Shown: positions 36,301-44,264 of the stretch, piece after piece
Numbering within the stretch: position 1 is the first letter of the stretch
How the letters are laid out: every line of letters begins with the position of its first letter
NCBI RefSeq assembly: GCF_019904175.1
Contig: NZ_CP061913.1
Coordinates: 3,844,001-3,908,000, forward strand
DNA length: 64,000 nucleotides
DNA from: Dactylosporangium vinaceum
GTDB lineage: Bacteria > Actinomycetota > Actinomycetes > Mycobacteriales > Micromonosporaceae
Direction of reading: 5' to 3'
The notes under the pieces: model-generated
What the model saw: the letters and a program-made list of their open reading frames with translations, nothing else
What the model was told of the DNA's origin: nothing
Database searches by the model: none
Position numbers and translations under genes: made by a program

Positions 36301-39300
36301 ACATCACCTTCCCGCAGACCGTTGCGCCGTCGAAGGGCGACCCGACGATGGTGCGCACGGCGTCGGACTACAGCGGGGGCCAGTTCACCTACCAGACCGG
36401 CCGCCGGACCACCTACGACGCCCTCGGGCGGGTCAGCAGCGCGGTCGACCCGCGGGGCAACACGACCACAACCGCCTACACCGCCGACGCGGTCGGCCTC
36501 ACCGTCGGCGTCACCACCACGAACGCGCTGCACCAGTCGTCGTCGGTGACGTACGCCCCGACCAGGGCGCTGACGATGGTCTCGACCGACCCCAACACCG
36601 TCTTCATCACACGGCGATACGACGCGCTGGGCAGGGCGACGGCGGTGTGGCTGGCCTCCCGCTCGCCCGCCTCCACATCGGCGAACTACAAGTACACGTA
36701 CCAGATCGCCAACACCGGCCCGAACGGCCGGGTCGCCGTCACCACGGAGCAGCTCAACAGCGCCGCGCACTACGTGCCGTCGACGGTCATCTACGACGGC
36801 CTGTTCCGGGTCCGCCAGAAGCAGTCCGCATCGCCCAATGGCGGCCGGCTGGTCAGTGACACGTTCTACGACAGCCGCGGGTGGACCCGGGCCGCGTACA
36901 CCGGCTGGTCCAACCCGGGCGCCGCCCCGGACACCACGCTCATCGCCCCCGACCAGGTCAACCCGCCACCGGCGATTCCCGTCCAGAACTTCTACACGTA
37001 CGACGGCCTCGGCCGGGTGGTCGTCGACGCCAGTGCGGCCAACAACGTCACGGTGTCGACCACGACCACCCTGTACAACGGCAACCGGATCGTGGTCGTG
37101 CCGCCCCTCGGCGGGACCACCACCGCCGCCCGGACGGACCCGGTCGGGCGCACCGTCGAGCTCGACGACTACAGCACCGCGCCGACGCTCAACACGCCGG
37201 CCGACACCTTTACCGGCATCTGGTCCATCAGCGGCGGTACCGCGGTCGCGACCACGTTCGGCTTCGACGGCCACGGCAACCAGGTCAGCGTCACCGACGC
37301 CGACCACACCAGCTGGACCTCGGCGTACAACCTGCTGGGCCAGGTCACCGACAGGACCGACCCGGACGCCGGTTCGAGCAGCTACCACTACGACGCCGCG
37401 GGTAACCTCAGCGAGGTCACCGACGGCCGCCAGAAGGTCACGTCGTTCAAGTACGATGAGCTCAACCGCAAGGTCGGCGCCTACAACGCGCCGGCCGCGA
37501 GCCAGGGGCCGGCCAACGCAGCCGCCGTCTGGGTGTACGACAACTCGGACAACGCGGTGCCGACCATGCGCTACCCGATCGGCCACCTGACCAGCAGCAC
37601 CGCCTACTGGTCCGGGGGTCAGGCGTACAAGGTGCAGTACAAGGGCTTCAATGTCTTCGGCGCGTCGACCGGTGAGACCGTCACCATCCCCGGTGGCACC
37701 GGCGGGGAGGGGGCGCTCGGCATGATGTACACGTTCGGCCACGCGTACCAGCCCCTGACCGGACTGAAGAGCTCCGACACCTACCCGGGCGCGGGCGGGC
37801 TGCCGACCGAGACGGTGAACTACGGGTATACCAGCGCCATCGACCGGCCCGACACCGTCGGCGGCCTGAGCCAGTACGAGGCCGGCACCGCCTACGACGA
37901 CTGGGGCCGGGTCAGCCAGGGCACGTTGAACGCCGTGCCGAACGTGGTACAGAGTCAGTACGACGCGCACACGGGCGCACTGAAGAGCCAGACCGTCAAG
38001 CACGTCGGGGGCAGCCCGGTCGACGTCGACCGGCAGGAATACCAGTACGACCAGGCCGGCCGGCTGCTGCGGCAGACCTCGACCCGGCTCGGCGCGAGCA
38101 CGCCGACCGAGACGCAGTGCTACCGCTACGACGGCCAGTCCCGCCTCACCGCCGCGTGGACGGCGACTGACGACTGCACCGCCACCCCGAGCACGGCCGA
38201 CCACCACACGGTCGGCGACGGCCTCGCCGGCAGCGCCTTCTGGACGAGCTGGACGATCGACGCGCTCGGCAACCGGACCCAGCAGGTACAGCACGGCACC
38301 ACCGCCGGGGTGTCCGACGCGACGACCGACTACACGTACAACGGCGCCGACGCGGGTCAGCCGCACACGCTGACCGGCACGCAGACCGGCACGCAGACCA
38401 CGGCGTACCGGTACGACACGGGCGGCAACATGATCTCCCGCACCACGCCCGGCACCGGCCCGCAGACGCTGACCTGGAACGACCAGGGCCAGCTGGTCAG
38501 CGTCATCGCGGGCGGAGGGTCCAGCACGTTCAAGTACGACGCCGGCGGCAACCTGCTGATCCAGCACGACGTCGGCACGACGACGCTGTACCTGCCCGGT
38601 GAGCAGCTGGTCATGAACAACACCACCGGAGTGGTGACCGGTACCCGGTACTACCCGCTGCCGTGCGGCGCCGTCGCGATCCGCACCGGCAGCGCCGCGA
38701 CCGCGTTCACCTACCAGGTCTCCGACCAGCACGGCACACCGGCGCTGTACCTGGACAACACCACCCAGAACCCCTCCTGGCGGCAGAGCATGCCCTACGG
38801 CGAACCGCGGGGCGCGGCCGGCGTCCGGCCGGACAATCACGGCTTCCTCGGCGGCCCAACGGATGCCGACACCGGGCTGACCCGCCTCGGTGCCCGCAAC
38901 TACGACCCCGCCGTCGCACGGTTCCTCAGCGTCGATCCTCTCTTCGATCCCGGCGACTCCCAGCAGCTCAACGGGTACAGCTACGCGCACAACGCGCCGC
39001 CGAACGCCAGCGACCCCAGCGGGCAGCGCTCGTGCTCCGGGCCGGACGACTGCGCCGGTGACCCGAACCACGGCAACACCTCGTTCGGCAATGGCTCGTC
39101 CGAGGAGTCCTCGTACCACGACCAGCCCGGCAAGACTCAGCGCTGCGGCGGCTCGTGCCATCGCAAGTCGCCGATCGTGATGCGGCCCATCGACATCTGC
39201 GACAAGGAGCCGCTCACCCCGGGCTGCTACAGCCAGATCGCCGGGACGAAGGCGGCCTTCGGGGTCTGCTACCTCGACTCCACCGTGGCGATGGGCTTCG

Positions 39301-39959
39301 CCTGTGTGCAGGGCGCCGACCCGACCACGAAGACCACCGCGCAGTGCTGGGTGGCCGGCGCGACCAACCACTGCTGGTGGGACCAGGAGCCGGCGTGGAG
39401 CCCGGCCCTCGCCGTGTCGCCGGGCGCCTTGGACGACGCCTGGAACTCTTACCTCATCCAGCGGGCCCAATGGGAACAGATCATCGGCATCCGGACGGAC
39501 ATCTACGCCGGCAGCCCGGAAGATTGCGTCAAGGGCCACCTGTACTGCCCCGGGCTGCCCGAGTTCAATGGGCGCACCGCATCGCGGGTCAGCTGGGCGC
39601 ACGCCGACGAGTGCTGGAACCGCAACATCTGCCCCAAGGGCGCTCCCGGCTGGAATGCCGGCGTGTCGGTCTGCTGGGGCGGCGGCTGCGTCTCCCTGTC
39701 GGTAACCGACGACGGCATCTACTGGGGGATCAGCGGCCCGGGCTCGGCCGGTGTCAGTTTCCAGGCCGGCATCGCCAACACGCCCACGTCGAACACCGGT
39801 GATTGGAGTGGCCAGGCCTGCGTGCAGTACTTCGTCGGGGGCTGCTACCAGGTCGGCTCGACCAACGACGGGCACGCCTACAGCGGGGTCGGCGTCACCG
39901 TCGGCATCGGGGGCGGCGTGTCGGTCACGGGCCAGTACCAGCGGAAGATCACTCTCTGA
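33336..39959 (+). CDS. Secreted RHS/YD-repeat protein with variable C-terminal domain (candidate polymorphic toxin)
   Basis: Encodes 2207 aa from the ATG at 33336 (GGGGGAA upstream). An export signal (1-32) precedes an N-terminal beta region. About residue 260 begins the conserved actinobacterial RHS opening (FGYSYPIEVPAAPSGLVPKL, SFTQAQAGWAGDGWSVGG). YD/RHS repeats (TYDALGRVSSAVDPRGN, YDELNRKVGAY, YDAAGNLSEVTDG) run from about 1020 to 1850 and would build the hollow beta-cage. The RHS core (RLGARNYDPAVARFLSVDP, then DPSG at 1893-1896) is the autocleavage boundary. The last 311 residues are unlike the rest: a Cys-rich stretch (CGGSCHRKS, GPDDCAGD) and a final Gly/aromatic beta region (SVCWGGGCVSLSV, GVGVTVGIGGGVSVTG). 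No known nuclease, deaminase or ADP-ribosyltransferase motif is recognised, so toxicity is inferred from position. Confidence 0.9.
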   Translation: MDTRLGWRASTRGLVILLVVAGATVVLPAAGDAEPAGPGPDPGPRVTKVHAVGPRYAKQAAPPPEFRPNATALPAPGMATLTLDGTGRAGAAGSPVWARRTAGGPNRVRAQVYDRATTERAGVSGVLLSIDPQTTGDGTVQVGLDYAGFAQAYGGNYASRLRLVRLPGCALYTPDRPECRAATPLASTNDPAAQAVSAAVTFTAPARPGRGSAEAVTAATAPMVVLAATAGAGQEGGAAGTYAATDLKASGSWSAGGNAGDFGYSYPIEVPAAPSGLVPKLALSYSSSAIDGQTSFTQAQAGWAGDGWSVGGSFIEQTFQACTDSPEGSVVPGATADLCYAGPLLTLSLNGASSALVWDAGASTWRPQHEDGTVVRHVTDQNNGSGTHDNDWWTVTTRDGTVYSFGRNHLPGWTANKTATSSVDSQPVFSGHAGDPCYSPSGFAASVCTMAYRWNLDYVTDVHGNAMAYYYHQDTNYYGQRYGASYVPYVRNSYVDHIDYGFRDGNAYGTVPDKVLFGTDVRCTNEPCTPLNATTRANWPDVPYDLLCAQGAACASPSPSFFSTVRLSTITTRQWSVAVNDYKDVDAYALQHSLPGNGDNTSPTLFLTSIARTGKDLSAGGSTVPITLPAVTFTPTALANRTDARNFPALYRNRIGTITTETGSIITPTYSLADPCAVPVTVSPATNTSSCYPVYWTPDVAPAPQLDWFNKYVVTRITQDDPTGGAPTSVTSYQFLGGAAWHYDTNELVQAQYRTYGQFRGYGDVKTFVGDGVNDRQTQSQATYYRGMSRNNSTVAVTLTDSQGGTHDDADLLAGNPLEVTDSLGNGGPVDHSTITSYWVSPATATRTRTGLPDLTANWVRPAERFARQAITGSGATTWQYTEVNTTYDTTAGSATYGSVIWEYSHTVPAVAAYDQCTHTTYAPPNTAANLVALPSEVEVDTVACGGFTEGTHPSAPSGLNTLTAPAAVSRPAQVVSAARTYYDDPGFDITFPQTVAPSKGDPTMVRTASDYSGGQFTYQTGRRTTYDALGRVSSAVDPRGNTTTTAYTADAVGLTVGVTTTNALHQSSSVTYAPTRALTMVSTDPNTVFITRRYDALGRATAVWLASRSPASTSANYKYTYQIANTGPNGRVAVTTEQLNSAAHYVPSTVIYDGLFRVRQKQSASPNGGRLVSDTFYDSRGWTRAAYTGWSNPGAAPDTTLIAPDQVNPPPAIPVQNFYTYDGLGRVVVDASAANNVTVSTTTTLYNGNRIVVVPPLGGTTTAARTDPVGRTVELDDYSTAPTLNTPADTFTGIWSISGGTAVATTFGFDGHGNQVSVTDADHTSWTSAYNLLGQVTDRTDPDAGSSSYHYDAAGNLSEVTDGRQKVTSFKYDELNRKVGAYNAPAASQGPANAAAVWVYDNSDNAVPTMRYPIGHLTSSTAYWSGGQAYKVQYKGFNVFGASTGETVTIPGGTGGEGALGMMYTFGHAYQPLTGLKSSDTYPGAGGLPTETVNYGYTSAIDRPDTVGGLSQYEAGTAYDDWGRVSQGTLNAVPNVVQSQYDAHTGALKSQTVKHVGGSPVDVDRQEYQYDQAGRLLRQTSTRLGASTPTETQCYRYDGQSRLTAAWTATDDCTATPSTADHHTVGDGLAGSAFWTSWTIDALGNRTQQVQHGTTAGVSDATTDYTYNGADAGQPHTLTGTQTGTQTTAYRYDTGGNMISRTTPGTGPQTLTWNDQGQLVSVIAGGGSSTFKYDAGGNLLIQHDVGTTTLYLPGEQLVMNNTTGVVTGTRYYPLPCGAVAIRTGSAATAFTYQVSDQHGTPALYLDNTTQNPSWRQSMPYGEPRGAAGVRPDNHGFLGGPTDADTGLTRLGARNYDPAVARFLSVDPLFDPGDSQQLNGYSYAHNAPPNASDPSGQRSCSGPDDCAGDPNHGNTSFGNGSSEESSYHDQPGKTQRCGGSCHRKSPIVMRPIDICDKEPLTPGCYSQIAGTKAAFGVCYLDSTVAMGFACVQGADPTTKTTAQCWVAGATNHCWWDQEPAWSPALAVSPGALDDAWNSYLIQRAQWEQIIGIRTDIYAGSPEDCVKGHLYCPGLPEFNGRTASRVSWAHADECWNRNICPKGAPGWNAGVSVCWGGGCVSLSVTDDGIYWGISGPGSAGVSFQAGIANTPTSNTGDWSGQACVQYFVGGCYQVGSTNDGHAYSGVGVTVGIGGGVSVTGQYQRKITL

Positions 39960-39960
39960 G

Positions 39961-40236
39961 ATGCGCTACGACCTGATGGAGGCGGCGGCCCGGAAGGAGG
40001 CCGGCCCCGGCTTCCTGTTCCTGTTCGCCGCCGTCGCCGCCGCGATCGGCATCGGCCTGCTGGTGCGGGCGGCCCGCAACGACCAGATGACCCCTGACGA
40101 ACGGGCCGGGCAGCACCCCACGCAGCTGGGCTCCGACATCATGGGCCGCAACCCGGCGCTCGGGAGGGGCGTCGGGTGCCTGGCCATCGTCATCGCGATC
40201 GTTGCTCTGGTGCTCGCGCTCGTCAAGCTGAGCTGA
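39961..40236 (+). CDS. Small two-helix membrane protein, candidate immunity protein
   Basis: Encodes 91 aa with its ATG one base after the RHS stop codon, so the genes are co-transcribed and probably co-translated. Two hydrophobic helices are evident: FLFLFAAVAAAIGIGLLV (about 18-35) and CLAIVIAIVALVLALVKL (about 73-90). They are joined by a polar loop of about 37 residues (RNDQMTPDERAGQHPTQLG). The order of a large RHS effector followed at once by a small ORF is the standard toxin-immunity layout in polymorphic toxin systems. A membrane-embedded immunity protein usually implies a toxin acting at the membrane or envelope. Homology was not recognised. It could instead be an ordinary small membrane protein. 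Confidence 0.72.
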   Translation: MRYDLMEAAARKEAGPGFLFLFAAVAAAIGIGLLVRAARNDQMTPDERAGQHPTQLGSDIMGRNPALGRGVGCLAIVIAIVALVLALVKLS

Positions 40237-40237
40237 A

Positions 40238-40298
40238 CGGCGAGCCGTGGGCGTGGGGTTCCACGCCAACGGCGAGCCGTGGGTGTGGAACTCCACAC
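40238..40298 (+). repeat. Tandem direct repeat carrying two hairpins, possible terminator
   Basis: Two units of about 31 nt begin with the identical ACGGCGAGCCGTGGG (40237 and 40269). Each ends in its own hairpin: GGCGTGG-GGTT-CCACGCC (40250-40267) and GTGTGG-AACT-CCACAC (40283-40298). They start just past the candidate immunity gene's stop codon (40234-40236), so they may end transcription of the RHS operon. Confidence 0.55.
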
Positions 40299-40488
40299 GT
40301 TGGCCGGCTCCGGCCGTCGTCGACGGTGTTGCCGTAGCGCTGGCCCCGTTGACCGCGATGTTCCTGGCGCGGCTCCTGGTCGCGCGCGGTGACCTGGCTA
40401 CTGTCGACGAGCTCTCCACGCTCGCGTTGCCGTGGGGCAAGAGCAGCCAGTTCACCCGAACTTGACCGCGCTGAGTATCGGGCTGCGG

Positions 40489-41148
40489 TTACGCGCTTGC
40501 GGGGTCGGTCTTCCGGACCAGCATGTACCCGTATGGGGGCTCCGCTCCTTCGGCCGGCGTGCTGCCCTGGAAGATCAAGGCGAACCCGGCGGCGGCGAAG
40601 CGGTCCTCCATTTCTCGGGCGGAGAGCCAGTACCGGTCGAAGTCGATGCCGAAGCTCTCGACGCGGCTGCCGGGAGGGTTACGGTGTCCGGTGCCATCGC
40701 CGTGCTTGAAGGCGGTCACCAGGTATCCGCCCGGCTTCACTACGCGGGCGAGTTCGGCGAAGGTCGGGACCCTGGCGTCTGGTGCCAGGTAGATCAGCGA
40801 GAACCAGCACACCACCCCGGCCAGCGAGGCATCCTCGAACGGCAGGTCGCGCAGGTCGGCGACCTCGTAAGCGAAGCCGGGATTCTGCCGCTGTGCCGCC
40901 TCGATCATCTTGGGCGAGAGATCCACGCCGCGAGGCGACAGCCCCCGGCTCGCGAGGTAGGGGAGAAGGCGACCGGTGCCGCACCCAACGTCCGCAATCT
41001 CCGCGCTCACGGCCAGGGTCATCTCGGCGAACAGGTCGAGCATCGCCCGCTCGACCGGCATGCTCTCGAGCACTCCGACCAGGTTCTCGGCGTACCACTC
41101 CGAGAGCACGTCATGCGCGTTTCGCAGTTCTTCGGTTCTGGCGTCCAT
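40489..41148 (-). CDS. Class I SAM-dependent methyltransferase
   Basis: Encodes 219 aa from the ATG at 41148; upstream sequence in the same frame is antisense to the kinase gene and is rejected. The Rossmann core is complete: motif I IADVGCGTGRLLPYLASRG, the acidic end of strand 2 in GVDLSPKMIEAA, motif III ADLRDLPFEDASLAGVVCW and the post-motif VVKPGGYLVTAF. The C-terminal region (YWLSAREMEDRFAAAGFAL) matches the small-molecule methyltransferase group (Methyltransf_11/25). Substrate unknown. It is convergent with the RHS module and divergent from the kinase gene. Confidence 0.88.
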   Translation of the reverse strand: MDARTEELRNAHDVLSEWYAENLVGVLESMPVERAMLDLFAEMTLAVSAEIADVGCGTGRLLPYLASRGLSPRGVDLSPKMIEAAQRQNPGFAYEVADLRDLPFEDASLAGVVCWFSLIYLAPDARVPTFAELARVVKPGGYLVTAFKHGDGTGHRNPPGSRVESFGIDFDRYWLSAREMEDRFAAAGFALIFQGSTPAEGAEPPYGYMLVRKTDPASA

Positions 41149-41319
41149 TCCCCGTTGACCTTCCCGTCGAGACCGATGTGGCGGCGAATCTACCCCCGGG
41201 CCGCCGGAGGCGCCTCCTATGGGGGGTGGGGATCTTTGCGCTCTGGTCGGCGGGGGCAGGACGGCTCGGCTCGGGCGCGCTACTGCGGCTGCGGGGTCGG
41301 GTCCGCTGATGATCTCGAG

Positions 41320-42003
41320 ATGTCGATGGCGGCTACGACCGCGGCGCAGCGCGCGGCCGCCGCGTCCGAGCGGGCCCGGCTGGCCCGTGAGTTGCACGAC
41401 TCGGTCGCCAAGACCCTGCGCGGGATCTCCTTTGCCGCGCTGGCTTTGCCCGCGTCGCTGCGCCGCCAGCCCGACCTGGCCGAGCAGCTCGCGCTGACCG
41501 TCTCGACGGGGGCGGACACTGCCGTGCGGGAGTCTCGTGAGCTGCTGGCGGCGCTGCGCCGCGACGTGCCCGACCGGCCGTTCATCGACACCGTCCGGAT
41601 GGTGTGCGACGCCTGGCAGCACAGCAGCGGCATCCGCATCGAGCTGGTCGCCGTCGCCGCCGAGCCGCCACTGGCCGCGCGCTATGAGCTGGCCCAGATC
41701 CTGTACGAGGCGCTGCGCAACGTCGCCGCCCACGCGCGTGCCACGCTCGTCATGGTCCGGCTCGCGGCCGCGGCCGGGACGCTGGAGCTGTCCGTGCGCG
41801 ACAACGGCATCGGCTTCGCCGTGCCCGAGGACCTGACCGTCCTGTCCGTCGCCGGCAGCTTCGGCATCGTCGGCATGCGCGAGCGCGCCCAGGCGGCGGG
41901 CGGGACGCTGGACATCCGGTCCCGCCCGGGAGCGGGTACCGAGCTGGTCGTCCGGACCCCGGCGTTGTCCGCCGACGCGCCCAGCCGGACGGTGAACCGG
42001 TGA
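41320..42003 (+). CDS. Truncated sensor histidine kinase (HisKA_3 plus ATPase only)
   Basis: Encodes 227 aa from an ATG at 41320 (a second Met two codons later). It opens almost directly at the phosphorylation helix: LARELHDSVAKTLRGISF with His26, then RESRELLAALR, the N-box YEALRNVAAHARA and the lid GSFGIVGMRERAQAAGGTL. Homologous kinases have several membrane helices before this point. Here the preceding 150 bases hold only a broken hydrophobic stretch in another frame (GIFALWSAGAGRLG, ending at a stop near 41309), so the sensor part appears lost by frameshift or deletion. The catalytic core is complete and could work as a soluble kinase. Its stop overlaps the start of the response regulator gene (GTGA, 42000-42003). 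Confidence 0.75.
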   Translation: MSMAATTAAQRAAAASERARLARELHDSVAKTLRGISFAALALPASLRRQPDLAEQLALTVSTGADTAVRESRELLAALRRDVPDRPFIDTVRMVCDAWQHSSGIRIELVAVAAEPPLAARYELAQILYEALRNVAAHARATLVMVRLAAAAGTLELSVRDNGIGFAVPEDLTVLSVAGSFGIVGMRERAQAAGGTLDIRSRPGAGTELVVRTPALSADAPSRTVNR

Positions 42004-42659
42004 TCGACGTCCTGGTCGTCGACGACAACCCGATCGTGCGGGCCGCGATCCGGGCCTACCTGGCCGCCGCCGAGGACATCCGGGTCGTCGGCGAGGCGCC
42101 CGACGGGCGCACGGCGCTGACCGCCGCACGCCGGCTGCGGCCCACCGTCACCCTGCTCGACCACCGGATGCCGATCGCCGACGGGCTGAGCATCATCGGC
42201 GAGCTCGCCGGGCACACGTCGGTCCTGGTCCTGACCAGCGACGCCGACGAGGCACTGATTGCCGCGATGCTGCGCGGCGGCGCCCGCGGCTACCTGGTAC
42301 ACGGCGAGTTCGACCCGCCGGAGCTGCTGCGCGCGGTGCACGCGGTCGCCGCCGGCCAGGGCTGGCTGTCCCCGGTGGTCGCCGCCGTCACCATCTCCAC
42401 GATGCGGGAGCAGGCCGCCCGCGACGAGGCTGAACTGGGCCGCGCCGACCGGCTGCGCGAGCTGCGGGAGCAGTTCGGCCTGACCCAGCGCGAGCGGGAG
42501 GTGCTCGACCTGCTGTGCGCCGGGCACTCCAACGCGGCGATCGCCCGGCGGCTGCTGCTGACCGAGAAGACCGTGAAGAACCACCTCCACCACATCTTCA
42601 CCAAGCTCGGCGCGACCAACCGCACCGAGGCCGCGATGCGCTGGTCCGGGCGCCAGTAG
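42000..42659 (+). CDS. NarL/FixJ-type response regulator
   Basis: Encodes 219 aa from a GTG that overlaps the kinase stop. The receiver domain has VLVVDDNPIVR, phospho-acceptor Asp54 in VTLLDHRMP and VLVLTSDAD; the usual Lys after the fifth strand is replaced in YLVHGEFDPPE, where His stands at the Lys position. A longer linker (about 130-150) leads to the LuxR-type HTH (LTQREREVLDLLCAGHSN, EKTVKNHLHHIFTKLG). It is cognate to the truncated kinase by coupling. The missing receiver Lys can weaken phosphorylation-dependent switching in this family. The targets are unknown. Confidence 0.88.
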   Translation: MIDVLVVDDNPIVRAAIRAYLAAAEDIRVVGEAPDGRTALTAARRLRPTVTLLDHRMPIADGLSIIGELAGHTSVLVLTSDADEALIAAMLRGGARGYLVHGEFDPPELLRAVHAVAAGQGWLSPVVAAVTISTMREQAARDEAELGRADRLRELREQFGLTQREREVLDLLCAGHSNAAIARRLLLTEKTVKNHLHHIFTKLGATNRTEAAMRWSGRQ

Positions 42660-42793
42660 CGGGGCGGGATCGGCGCCGTGTGAGATGACCGAGCGTTCCT
42701 CATGCGGTCTGGCCAGGCCAGGCGCAAGGGGTGCCCAGGGAGTTCTGCTGTTCGGGGTAATGGCAGAACCTCCCGGACCGGGCATGGTGGTCG

Positions 42794-42799
42794 TAGCGT
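42794..42799 (+). promoter_or_regulatory. Candidate leaderless -10 of the XRE regulator
   Basis: TAGCGT ends 7 nt before the GTG at 42807; no good -35 is apparent. Confidence 0.4.
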
Positions 42800-42806
42800 C
42801 GGCGGT

Positions 42807-43688
42807 GTGGACAGCCGAGCCGAGATCCGTGACTTCCTCACCACCCGCCGGGCCAAGGTCACCCCGGAGCGGGCGGGCCTGCCGAACTACGGCGGGCACC
42901 GTCGGGTCGCCGGGCTGCGCCGGGAGGAGGTGGCGCTGCTGGCCGGGGTGAGCGTCGACTACTACACCCGCCTCGAGCGCGGGAACCTCACCGGCGTCTC
43001 CGACGGCGTGCTGGAGGCGCTGGTGCGGGCGTTGCAGCTCGACGACGCCGAGCGGGCGCACCTGTTCGACCTGGCCCGCGCCGCCAACACTACGGCGGCG
43101 ACCGCTCGGGGGCGGCGGCGTCCGACGTCGCAGCTGCGGCCGGTGGTGCAGCGGCTCCTCGATGCGATGACGATGGCCCCGGCCTACGTGCGTAACGGCC
43201 GCCTCGACGTGCTCGGCGCCAACCCGCTGGGCCGGGCCGTGTTCGCGCCGCTGTTCGACACGGCTGCGGCCACGCCGAACATCGCCCGGTTCATCTTCCT
43301 GCACCCGGCCGGTCAGGAGTTCTACCACGACTGGGAGAACCTCGCCGGGGACACCGTGGCGCTGCTGCGCGCCGAGGCCGGCCGCGACCCGTACGACCGG
43401 GCCCTGACCGACCTGATCGGTGAGCTGTCGACCCGCAGTGACGTGTTCCGGACCTGGTGGGCGGCGCACAACGTGCGCCTGCACCGTTCCGGCGTCAAAC
43501 ACCTGCACCACCCGGAGGTCGGCGACCTCACCCTGGCCTACGAGTCCCTGGACCTGACCACCGATGTCGGGCTGCGGCTTAACGCCTACACCGCCGAACC
43601 GGGCTCCGCCTCCCAGGACGCGCTCAACCTCCTCGCCAGCTGGACCGCGGCGCCGCATGAGCGGCCAGCCGCCCGCCCGGCCGATTGA
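42807..43688 (+). CDS. XRE-family regulator with MmyB-like ligand domain
   Basis: Encodes 293 aa from a GTG. The N-terminal HTH (about 8-85) contains HRRVAGLRREEVALLAGVS and VDYYTRLERGNLTGVS, the typical opening of this family. The C-terminal domain (about 105-275) matches MmyB-like ligand-binding repressors: LLDAMTMAPAYVRNGRLDVLG, ANPLGRAVFAPLF, FRTWWAAHNVRLHRSG and HPEVGDLTLAYESL. Such regulators bind fatty-acid-like or other hydrophobic ligands and usually control adjacent oxidoreductases. The oxidoreductase operon starting at 43867 in the same direction, 178 nt downstream, is the likely target. Confidence 0.9.
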   Translation: MDSRAEIRDFLTTRRAKVTPERAGLPNYGGHRRVAGLRREEVALLAGVSVDYYTRLERGNLTGVSDGVLEALVRALQLDDAERAHLFDLARAANTTAATARGRRRPTSQLRPVVQRLLDAMTMAPAYVRNGRLDVLGANPLGRAVFAPLFDTAAATPNIARFIFLHPAGQEFYHDWENLAGDTVALLRAEAGRDPYDRALTDLIGELSTRSDVFRTWWAAHNVRLHRSGVKHLHHPEVGDLTLAYESLDLTTDVGLRLNAYTAEPGSASQDALNLLASWTAAPHERPAARPAD

Positions 43689-43866
43689 GCACGCCGGCCT
43701 GAGGGGTTCTGGCAGTACCTGGAACAGCAGCCACTGCCACCTTGAGTGCGCCGCCGCTTGGATGGACAGCATAGGGGTAGCGGTCACGAAGGGGCCCGGA
43801 CCGGCCGGCAGCTTCAGCCGATGGGATCGCACAACCCGCTGAACGGACATTTCGGAGGAAACCGCC

Positions 43867-44250
43867 ATGCGGGCAGCATTCATCTACGGTGCCGGCGACG
43901 TCCGGGTCGAGGACGCACCGGACCCGATCCTGCGGGAGCCGACCGACGCGACCGTCCGGGTCGTGCGATCCTGCATCTGCGGCAGCGACCTGTGGCCGTA
44001 CGGGTCCCGCGAGGCTACCCGGCAGAGGGACAGGATCGGCCACGAGTTCCTCGGTGTCGTCGAGGAGACCGGCCGGGACGTGTCCGGCCTCGCCCCCGGA
44101 GATCCCGTGGTGGCGCCGTTCGTGTGGGCGGACAACACCTGCGACCTCTGCCGCGAAGGGCTGCAGGCGTCCTGCCGGCACGGCGGCATGTGGGCCCGCG
44201 ACGGCGCCGACGCCGTCCCGGTCACCGTCCGGCTCGTCCCGGCCTCCTGA
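43867..44250 (+). pseudogene. Zinc-type alcohol dehydrogenase reduced to its GroES-like N-terminal domain
   Basis: Encodes 127 aa with a strong ribosome binding site (GGAGGAAA). It matches the first third of zinc-dependent alcohol dehydrogenases: RAAFIYGAGDVRVEDAPDP, the catalytic zinc Cys in CICGSDLWPYG, GHEFLGVVEETGRDV and the structural-zinc segment CDLCREGLQASCRHGG. It then ends after about 15 unrelated residues (VTVRLVPAS) with no Rossmann domain for NAD. Full-length members are about 340 aa. The gene still occupies the first place of the operon and its stop lies 14 nt before the next start. An internal deletion is the likely cause; enzyme activity is not expected. Confidence 0.72.
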
Positions 44251-44264
44251 AAGGACATTTGGCT

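Noticed and set aside
33615..39875. A 2086-codon open frame antisense to the RHS gene
   Set aside because: It mirrors the RHS gene codon by codon, is Arg/Gly/Val-rich with no motif or start site, and is the expected high-GC shadow of a strongly third-position-biased gene.
40247..40465. A 72-codon plus-strand ORF after the candidate immunity gene
   Set aside because: It starts inside the hairpin repeats, has no ribosome binding site or recognisable motif; part of it (VVDGVAVALAPLTAMFLARLL) is hydrophobic but not enough to call a gene.
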